From: Cohnella sp. SGD-V74
GTDB taxonomy: Bacteria > Bacillota > Bacilli > Paenibacillales > Paenibacillaceae
DNA length: 64,000 bases
Direction: 5' to 3'
Assembly (NCBI RefSeq): GCF_003001675.1
Contig: NZ_PVYW01000015.1
Span: forward strand, 62,001 to 126,000
The notes beneath the pieces are model-generated. The model searched no databases. It saw nothing but the letters and a program-made list of their open reading frames with translations, and was not told where the DNA came from. Position numbers and translations under genes: made by a program. Position 1 is the stretch's first letter; every line of letters starts with the position of its first letter. Below, one piece after another: positions 43,979-50,709 of this stretch.

Positions 43979-45137
43979 TGTTTACACACCTCGTATACTT
44001 AAAGCCATCAATAAAAAAGTAGTAATCGAATATTTTCATGACTTCAAGCTGCTTGGCTATTTCTTTATGATAAATGCTGGAGATAATGAGCCGCGAATTT
44101 TCATCCATTAGCGCGGGCAATTCCGAAGGAGAACGCACAGGCACGCCATAAGCAGAGCTACCCCATGCTTCTTTTCTATTATCAAACGCGCAAACGACAT
44201 TCAAACCTTGGCTATAGCGTTCCATCCAAATCCGCAGACTGTCGCCGGCACCGAAGATATACACTTTCTTACTCTCAATATCGCAGAGCATGTCTGTGTA
44301 GCGGCGAATGTACTCTTGGTATGAGCGATTCAAATCTACAATGCAATGATCCCTTTGCTTGGGCTTGCGGTCTTTTACATCCGGCTCGTAGAGTCCGTTG
44401 GGGTAGGATACAATTAGCGTTTCTTGATAACCGACAGGCACAGGAATTTTCAGATTTTCAAAGTCCATTTCAACGCCTTCCGAAAACCATTTCTTGTCAT
44501 ACACCTTCCCCCCCTTCTCTCCTCCCAGAACGGGAATAGAGTAATATAGCTGGTTAGAATACTTCGAACAGAAACGTTCATACCGCCCGGCAAGAAAGTC
44601 GTATTGGCCCGATATTCCACCGGCACCGTAGCAGAATCTCTCCTTGCCTTCGGGGATTTCAGCCCCTTCGCATTCGTCAAGAGCGGCGGAAGCGAACATT
44701 TGAACTTGCATTTTCGCGACGGTTTCTTGAACACGTTTAGCCACATCGCCGTTTGGCATATCATCAAGCGGAAGGATATCGATATAGGCCCCCATGTGAC
44801 CGCCTCGAGTGTATCCATTAGGAAAGTTCATGAGAATAGCCGTATCGCTTCGTCGCAATCTTATGAAATGCGGCGCGGCGGCAGGATCGTTTTGTGGGGT
44901 TTGCAGGAAATAGGGTTCGCTAAACCAATGTTGCGAAAGCCTGAGACGATCATATTCCTTGCGCGGCAAAGCAATATCAATATCGTCATCCCAAGGAATA
45001 AATCCGTTATGGCGTACCGCGCCAAGAAGGGTTCCAAACATGGCGAACCAGGTTAGCCCTTCGCGCTTAGCGACCCGCATAAATTCTTTAAGAATATCAA
45101 GTTCAACGGCCTGCAACTCGTTTAGTTTGTTCACCAA
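43968..45137 (-). CDS. LicD-family phosphotransferase with C-terminal GAG-type module
   Basis: Residues 1 to about 285 are a LicD domain, with WFAMFGTLLGAVRHNGFIPW and DDDIDIALPRKEYDRL holding the catalytic aspartates. LicD enzymes transfer phosphocholine or related phospho-alcohols from CDP donors to sugars. Residues about 292-389 are the shared module (KKVYIFGAGDSLRIWMERYS, VCAFDNRKEAW, SRLIISSIYHKEIA). The start is TTG 45137 or GTG 45134 (GGGAG upstream). It overlaps the preceding gene by 35 bp. The cytidylyltransferase genes nearby probably supply its donor. Confidence 0.88.
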   Translation of the reverse strand: MVNKLNELQAVELDILKEFMRVAKREGLTWFAMFGTLLGAVRHNGFIPWDDDIDIALPRKEYDRLRLSQHWFSEPYFLQTPQNDPAAAPHFIRLRRSDTAILMNFPNGYTRGGHMGAYIDILPLDDMPNGDVAKRVQETVAKMQVQMFASAALDECEGAEIPEGKERFCYGAGGISGQYDFLAGRYERFCSKYSNQLYYSIPVLGGEKGGKVYDKKWFSEGVEMDFENLKIPVPVGYQETLIVSYPNGLYEPDVKDRKPKQRDHCIVDLNRSYQEYIRRYTDMLCDIESKKVYIFGAGDSLRIWMERYSQGLNVVCAFDNRKEAWGSSAYGVPVRSPSELPALMDENSRLIISSIYHKEIAKQLEVMKIFDYYFFIDGFKYTRCVNNAK

Positions 45138-46671
45138 TTAATTCTCCCAAGGTATATACGGGTATGCTTACTTTCCCGCATAGTTCTTTTTCGATTTCAT
45201 CGCTATTGAGAATGCTGACAATTAACACATCGCAGTTGCAGTCCGATATCAAACCTTCGATATTTTCGTTATTTTGCAGCGTCTTATCCATAACAGCTGT
45301 TACGTCGATTCCACAGTCGTCCAGAACGCGTTTCAAAGTCTTCCCGCGCAACCCGAATCCATAAATCGCCGGACGCTTAAGTCCCATATCCTGCAGCTTT
45401 TGAACGGCGGGAAGAAACTTATAATATCGACGCCTCTCCATAATCCTCTCTGCGGACAGTACCGTTTCCAGCTCCAGCGGAAGCGCCATGTCACCGAACA
45501 CTTCCGTACGTGTTTTGAATTCCGCTTGTTCAGATAAAGCCTCAAACCGTTCTGAAATCCCATACCGCTCTTTGAGCAGTTCGAGCCATGCTCTTGTACG
45601 AGGATCCCTGCCGAACGCTGGCGAATAGATCAATGCCCACAACGCCCGAGTAAGAGCAATATCGGGCGAAGCGTTTTCCCAGAAGTATTCCTGGTCGATA
45701 AAGAGCAGCTCGTCATTTTCTTTATCATAAAGACAATTCGCCGGAATCAACTCCCAAAAGCATTTCCCGGTCTTTGCTGCCATCATAATAGCATCTCGAA
45801 TACGGTCAAACTGGGAAACCATCTCATCCGCATCAAATGCTCCATCCGAGAGCTTCTGTGCCCAATAATCCCACAATGTTGGCAAGTTCAAGCGCGGCAT
45901 AACCAACGAATCGTCTTCTATTTTCATTTTAATGACATTAACGCCCAAGCTGCTTAGTTCCTCATGATTACGCAAGATTTTCAATAGGCTGGCCTTGCCG
46001 TCGGGATGCAGAGGTGTTTTGCGCACCGTACCGTCAGCCCGAACCGTTGTGGCAAAGCGTTTGGCGGGATCACGATAAATCGTGATCGCCGCATAATCTA
46101 CTATGCATGAAGGATCGTCTGCACAGACCCGCGCTTCCACAAAATATGCCCCGCACATAAACTCAAATGCTCCGCCGCGAATGACCTCGCGGTAGAGAGG
46201 GCGTTCGTCGAACTGCAAGGAAATATCATCACTGATGTACGGAATAAAGCGTTGGTTCAAAAATTCATCGGGAAGATAATTCTCCGAATACACCTCCCTT
46301 GTAAAGTAATGATCGGTCAACGGGTAGAACCACTTCTGCCCTTCAAAGCCCGCAAGCTTCAAGCGTGTTTGCAGTTCAGCTTTGCTTGGGAGAGGTTGAT
46401 TTCCATACCCGTATAGCGTATCATAAGGCAGCCCTGTATTCGCGGCCCGTTGGCCAGCCCAATACCGTAATGCAAACGGGTTTTCATACACTAAAAGCAA
46501 GCGACCGTGAGAACCCAACTTTTCTTTATAAGTTGCTAAGGCTTCAACCGAGAAGTCCTTTGGATCCATAACCACTTCATAGGTCACCCCGTCGGCAAAG
46601 GGATACCAACATAAGACGGAATCTTTCCATGGGGAGTTATCGTAGTATTGTCTTAGTGCATCCTTCAACAA
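45103..46671 (-). CDS. Degenerate methyltransferase + kinase-like domain + GAG-type module
   Basis: This 522-residue protein starts at TTG (GGGGTGAT upstream). Residues 1 to about 145 look like the ends of a SAM methyltransferase (MLKDALRQYYDNSPWKDS; GRLLLVYENPFALRYWAGQ), but the SAM-binding core expected after CWYPF is absent. Residues about 150-420 resemble a protein-kinase/lipopolysaccharide-kinase-like fold, ending in NCLYDKENDELLFIDQEYFW with the expected C-lobe aspartate. Residues about 425-510 are the shared module (RPAIYGFGLRGKTLKRVLDD, DVTAVMDKTLQNN). It might phosphorylate a sugar. Domain assignment is from pattern memory and is uncertain. Confidence 0.68.
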   Translation of the reverse strand: MLKDALRQYYDNSPWKDSVLCWYPFADGVTYEVVMDPKDFSVEALATYKEKLGSHGRLLLVYENPFALRYWAGQRAANTGLPYDTLYGYGNQPLPSKAELQTRLKLAGFEGQKWFYPLTDHYFTREVYSENYLPDEFLNQRFIPYISDDISLQFDERPLYREVIRGGAFEFMCGAYFVEARVCADDPSCIVDYAAITIYRDPAKRFATTVRADGTVRKTPLHPDGKASLLKILRNHEELSSLGVNVIKMKIEDDSLVMPRLNLPTLWDYWAQKLSDGAFDADEMVSQFDRIRDAIMMAAKTGKCFWELIPANCLYDKENDELLFIDQEYFWENASPDIALTRALWALIYSPAFGRDPRTRAWLELLKERYGISERFEALSEQAEFKTRTEVFGDMALPLELETVLSAERIMERRRYYKFLPAVQKLQDMGLKRPAIYGFGLRGKTLKRVLDDCGIDVTAVMDKTLQNNENIEGLISDCNCDVLIVSILNSDEIEKELCGKVSIPVYTLGELIGEQTKRVAGR

Positions 46672-46694
46672 AAAATCACCCCCTTATTGCCAGG

Positions 46695-47543
46695 CTATTC
46701 GTCCAATAATTTATAGTAAGCAACGGGATGCGACTTTCTCTTATTCTCTGGTGGAAGTGTCCAATAGTCGCCGAACTTATGCTTTAAGTAAGCGTCATAG
46801 TCACGATGTCCGAATAAAATCAAATTTTCGAATGCATATTCGGCAACCTGTTGAAACCACTCATTCTTCCCCTCGCTGTACCGATCGGGAGCAGGGAAGG
46901 TGATCGTTCTTACACGCTGGCTATTTTTTCGGTTCCACTTATCAGCAAAACGATGCAGGTGATTGGAGATCATTCGAAGCGGAATCAGGCTGAGCAGCCA
47001 GTATAGGCCACGCAAGATTGGATTTTTATCCGTTTTCTTGCCGACTTCCGACCATAAAATCTTTCGGATTATTGTACAATGAAGATTGTGGATCTTCTCG
47101 GCCAACTTCCCGTCAGGCACATTGTCAAAAGGGAAAATATCAATGAATACCCCGGACTCGTATGGCATGTGAGCCTGTCCTTCCCTCAGAAAATACGTAT
47201 TCTTGCGTCTGATTTTCCCGTAGCCCCATCGATAACCGGGAGTGGCCCTAATGTCTTGAAAGTAGAATCGATCTGTATCCAAATCCGTCGCACAGGCCTC
47301 GCGAAACCTCTCATACTCCTCCCGAAGCAATCCAATATCCGCATCATCGTCCCACGGAATGTAGCCTTGATGACGCACAGCCCCCAGCATGGTACCACCG
47401 ATCATCACGTAATTAATGTGATGCAAGCGGCAAATTCTATCCACCTCTGCTAACATTTCAAGCTGTATGAGCTGAACGGCCCTTAAATCCTCCGGGGAAA
47501 GAGGGCCTTTTTTCGCGTTATGGTACTGCCTTTCAATTCCCAT
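46695..47543 (-). CDS. LicD-family phosphotransferase, single domain
   Basis: This 282-residue LicD protein has NYVMIGGTMLGAVRHQGYIP and WDDDADIGLLREEYERF, the catalytic acidic cluster, and a conserved GVFIDIFPFDNVPDG. It starts at ATG 47543 with AAGGGTG 8 nt upstream, overlapping the phosphodiesterase stop by 11 bp. It lacks the GAG-type module present in the other LicD protein. Its length is close to that of classical LicD (about 265-290). It probably decorates glycan sugars with a phospho-alcohol. Confidence 0.9.
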   Translation of the reverse strand: MGIERQYHNAKKGPLSPEDLRAVQLIQLEMLAEVDRICRLHHINYVMIGGTMLGAVRHQGYIPWDDDADIGLLREEYERFREACATDLDTDRFYFQDIRATPGYRWGYGKIRRKNTYFLREGQAHMPYESGVFIDIFPFDNVPDGKLAEKIHNLHCTIIRKILWSEVGKKTDKNPILRGLYWLLSLIPLRMISNHLHRFADKWNRKNSQRVRTITFPAPDRYSEGKNEWFQQVAEYAFENLILFGHRDYDAYLKHKFGDYWTLPPENKRKSHPVAYYKLLDE

Positions 47544-48261
47544 GCGCCAAAACACCCTTCGCCCAGTCAATTCGGTTAACGATCACTGTATCTACGCCGA
47601 GATTCATGGCAAGTTCAAGCTCCTCATCACTATTTACCGTCCACGTGCGTATGAGTATGCCTCGTTTACGACAATCCTCCGCGAGCGCTGGGTAGCGCAG
47701 CATCTTGACGTGAGGATGCAGAGCCTCAGCTCCAACCTTCTCGCATTGTTCCCCGGTGACCAGGATTCCCCCGCCGCATAGCAGCGCAGTTCCGGCAGAT
47801 GGCTCAAGCTGCTTAATTTTTTGAACGGAATAATGGTTGAAAGAGGACCATACTACTCGGTCCGCCATCCCATACTGATCAACTAATTGTAATGCCTGAC
47901 GTTCAATGCCCTCGTAATAGACCACACCGGTCTTTAACTCGATGTTGACAGTCAAGCTCGTCGGCTTCAATAGTTCCAACACTTCCGCGAGCGTCGGCAC
48001 TTCCATGTGCAGTGGCTCTGCGATTCCTCTTTTATTAAAGTTAAGCTTCTTGATTTCAGAAAGCGTGAAGTCTTTGACCCACCCCTGGCCATTGCTTGTT
48101 CGGTCCACCGTTTCGTCGTGAATGACGACGATTTCTCCGTCTCTTGTAAGCTGTATGTCTAGTTCTACTCCGTCTGCGCCCATTTGAGCTGCCAGTTGAA
48201 ATGCGCTGAGCGTATTTTCCGGCGCGGAAGAGTAGGCCCCTCGATGACCCCATATTTTCAT
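47533..48261 (-). CDS. Glycerophosphodiester phosphodiesterase
   Basis: This 242-residue TIM-barrel phosphodiesterase has the full GDPD signature: IWGHRGAYSSAPENTLSAFQ, DGVELDIQLTRDGEIVVIHD and ETVDRTSNG. It cleaves glycerophosphodiesters to glycerol 3-phosphate and alcohol. The start at 48261 gives an ATGA overlap with the upstream metallophosphoesterase gene; the ATG 9 bp earlier is also possible. There is no signal peptide, so it is cytoplasmic. In the island it could recycle or supply glycerol 3-phosphate for the cytidylyltransferases. Confidence 0.94.
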   Translation of the reverse strand: MKIWGHRGAYSSAPENTLSAFQLAAQMGADGVELDIQLTRDGEIVVIHDETVDRTSNGQGWVKDFTLSEIKKLNFNKRGIAEPLHMEVPTLAEVLELLKPTSLTVNIELKTGVVYYEGIERQALQLVDQYGMADRVVWSSFNHYSVQKIKQLEPSAGTALLCGGGILVTGEQCEKVGAEALHPHVKMLRYPALAEDCRKRGILIRTWTVNSDEELELAMNLGVDTVIVNRIDWAKGVLAHGN

Positions 48262-49571
48262 TCCAGCCATTCCGCCTTCCCGCTTGTGACGATCCGGTCC
48301 TTCCCCGCACCAAATCTCACAAAACGTATCTGTCTTTTCTCGGTATTGATAAGCATAATGTCAAATGCTTCCTGAGAAGGAGTGCCCAGCTTGCGGTCGG
48401 GAGTGATAAACCCTTCTGTCTTATACTCCGTAAAGGCTTCACACTTGGAATTTACGATAGATAGAATAGGAAAGCTCTCGGCATTATCCAATAAGTCCGC
48501 ATGATTGTGACCATTAACAAAAGCCAGAATTTTTCCGGCATAAGGGTTCAACACGCTCATTAATTCCTTCTCTCCACGCAACGCCTTTGCCCAATACTGT
48601 AAGCGGCTAACAGGTGAAAGGTGAGAAAAAATCACAATTTGCCAGTCATCAGCTGTATGTTCAAGTTGTTCCTTTAGCCACTGGATACACGAAGCATTGT
48701 AACCATAACGCAGCGTCTCGTCCGGGTCGAAGGAATCCAGAAATATAAAGCGCAGCTTTTGCGTTTCAAAATCAATGGAATATCTCGGCTCTTCCCTCCC
48801 TAAATAAAGCTCGCACTGTTCTTCCAGGGAAAATCGATCCAGATTATTCCGAAAATAATTCGTGTCATGATTGCCCAGCGTCACCCATACAGGAACTTCA
48901 CACTGTTTTAGATCTGCCAGCACCTTTTCTGAGTAATAGCGGGTTACTTCACGCGTGACCATTCCGTCCGTAAAATCGCCAAGATGCACAATCCCATCAA
49001 AACCTAGAGCCTGATGCAATTGTTGGATGGAAGCTGCCGTTTCTTCCCAAGTTCCGTTTACCGTAAAGTGCGTATCCGTCAATAAAGCACAGATGAGTTC
49101 TCCTTCTTCCCGCAATGCCTGAACGCGCTTCGCGACCTGCTCCACTTCATTCGTGATCCAAGATTTGATTTCTCGAATAGGAGCTGTATGCTGTTCAAAA
49201 GCAAGAATACGGTTAATATCCTCGGAGCCGTCAAACGGTTCGCCGTTCATTTTCCGCAGACATACTCGAAAGTAAACGCCTTCCGTAAAAATATAATCGT
49301 CTTGTCTGTAACTATCCCCGCTTAAATCGTGCCGATAGGCCGTCCAGCTTTCGTTCGGAGCATAGTCATAGGTGTAAATCCAGCTTTCCTTTACCTCCGG
49401 CACGTAGGTGGCAACATTAAACTTATACCCCGAGTCCAGGAGCACCAGCCGATCGCCAGGCTGCGCCCAATAATATAGAGGGGTGCTAAGCATTTCGGGA
49501 TGTCCCGGCTCTTGCAAGCCATCACCTGCACGTATTTTCATCCCTGCTAGCCCCGTCAATGAGATCTTCAA
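48258..49571 (-). CDS. Calcineurin-like metallophosphoesterase with N-terminal domain
   Basis: Residues about 160-400 are a metallophosphoesterase with all motifs: ALLTDTHFTVNG (D-x-H), VHLGDFTDG (GD), VTLGNHDTN (GNHD), IVIFSHLSPV (H) and VNGHNHADLL (GHxH). The N-terminal ~150 residues contain MKIRAGDGLQEPGHPEMLST and YYWAQPGDRLVLLDSGYKFN. They form an unassigned beta-rich domain that may bind sugar or polymer. No signal peptide is seen. The start is probably TTG 49571, with GGAGGG 6 nt upstream. Together with the phosphodiesterase it suggests phosphodiester turnover in the pathway. Confidence 0.87.
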   Translation of the reverse strand: MKISLTGLAGMKIRAGDGLQEPGHPEMLSTPLYYWAQPGDRLVLLDSGYKFNVATYVPEVKESWIYTYDYAPNESWTAYRHDLSGDSYRQDDYIFTEGVYFRVCLRKMNGEPFDGSEDINRILAFEQHTAPIREIKSWITNEVEQVAKRVQALREEGELICALLTDTHFTVNGTWEETAASIQQLHQALGFDGIVHLGDFTDGMVTREVTRYYSEKVLADLKQCEVPVWVTLGNHDTNYFRNNLDRFSLEEQCELYLGREEPRYSIDFETQKLRFIFLDSFDPDETLRYGYNASCIQWLKEQLEHTADDWQIVIFSHLSPVSRLQYWAKALRGEKELMSVLNPYAGKILAFVNGHNHADLLDNAESFPILSIVNSKCEAFTEYKTEGFITPDRKLGTPSQEAFDIMLINTEKRQIRFVRFGAGKDRIVTSGKAEWLE

Positions 49572-49608
49572 GCTCACCCCTCCGGCATTCTCATTTCTAA
49601 CGATTACC

Positions 49609-50709
49609 TCAAGCTTGTTGCAGCTCTTTTCTCACTCGATCGAGCGAGTTTCTGAAGATTTGCCACATATCGTAGTATTTGTATTCCGCCAGCCTGCCGC
49701 CGAAAATCACGTTTTCTTCTCTTTCAGCAAGCTCCTTGTAGTTTAAATACCGGGCGTTGTTCTTTTGATCGTTAACCGGATAATAGGGTTCGTCCCCGTT
49801 TTCGTGCTCTTTTGAATACTCGCGTGTGATGACTGTTTTGGGCTGAGTGCCGAATTCAAAATGTTTATGTTCGATGATGCGGGTAAACGGCGTTTCCTTA
49901 TCGGTGTAATTGACGACAGCGTTGCCTTGGAAATTGGGCTTGTCCAGCACTTCCGAATCAAATCGCAGCGTGCGATACTCCAGCGGCCCAAAACGATAAT
50001 CATAAAACTCATCCAGCATCCCTGTATATACAATCTTGTTGGCAAGGCTGTCGAAGTATTCTCTTTGTGCGAAATAATCCGTATTCAGCCTGACTTCGCT
50101 GCCTTCAAGCAGCTTTTCAATGATTAGCGTATACCCTCCAACAGGTATTCCTTGATACTGGTCGTTAAAATAATTATTATCCCAAGTAAAGCGAACAGGC
50201 AGTCTCTTGATAATGAACGCAGGCAAGTCCTTGCAGCTTCGCCCCCATTGTTTTTCCGTATAGCCTTTGATTAATTTTTCGTAAATGTCTCGTCCCACCA
50301 ATGAAAGCGCCTGTTCCTCCAAGTTCTGAGGCTGTTCACACTGCAAACGCTGAGATTCTATCTTCTTCTCTGCTTCTGCCGGGTCGGACACGCCCCATAG
50401 CTGGTAAAAAGTATTCATATTAAAAGGCAAATTGTAGACTTCATCCTTAAATTTCGCGATCGGCGAATTGGTATAACGATTAAACGTCGCAAACTGATTG
50501 ACATAATCCCATACTTCTCGATCATTCGTATGGAAAATATGCGCTCCATATTTATGTACATTGATGCCTTCTACTTGTTCTGTATAGATGTTGCCCCCGA
50601 TATGATCCCGTTTATCGATCACTAAACATCTTTTATTACACTTCATAGCCTCATGTGCAAAAACCGCTCCATAAGGTCCCGCGCCAACAATTAGGTAATC
50701 ATACTTCAT
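49609..50709 (-). CDS. glf: UDP-galactopyranose mutase
   Basis: This 366-residue FAD enzyme converts UDP-galactopyranose to UDP-galactofuranose. It has an N-terminal dinucleotide-binding motif (YDYLIVGAGPYGAVFAHEAM), the segment VHKYGAHIFHTNDREVWDYV and the C-terminal IFGGRLAEYKYYDMWQIFRN. Length is typical. It implies that the glycan contains galactofuranose. The ATG overlaps the stop of the large upstream gene by 4 bp. Confidence 0.97.
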   Translation of the reverse strand: MKYDYLIVGAGPYGAVFAHEAMKCNKRCLVIDKRDHIGGNIYTEQVEGINVHKYGAHIFHTNDREVWDYVNQFATFNRYTNSPIAKFKDEVYNLPFNMNTFYQLWGVSDPAEAEKKIESQRLQCEQPQNLEEQALSLVGRDIYEKLIKGYTEKQWGRSCKDLPAFIIKRLPVRFTWDNNYFNDQYQGIPVGGYTLIIEKLLEGSEVRLNTDYFAQREYFDSLANKIVYTGMLDEFYDYRFGPLEYRTLRFDSEVLDKPNFQGNAVVNYTDKETPFTRIIEHKHFEFGTQPKTVITREYSKEHENGDEPYYPVNDQKNNARYLNYKELAEREENVIFGGRLAEYKYYDMWQIFRNSLDRVRKELQQA

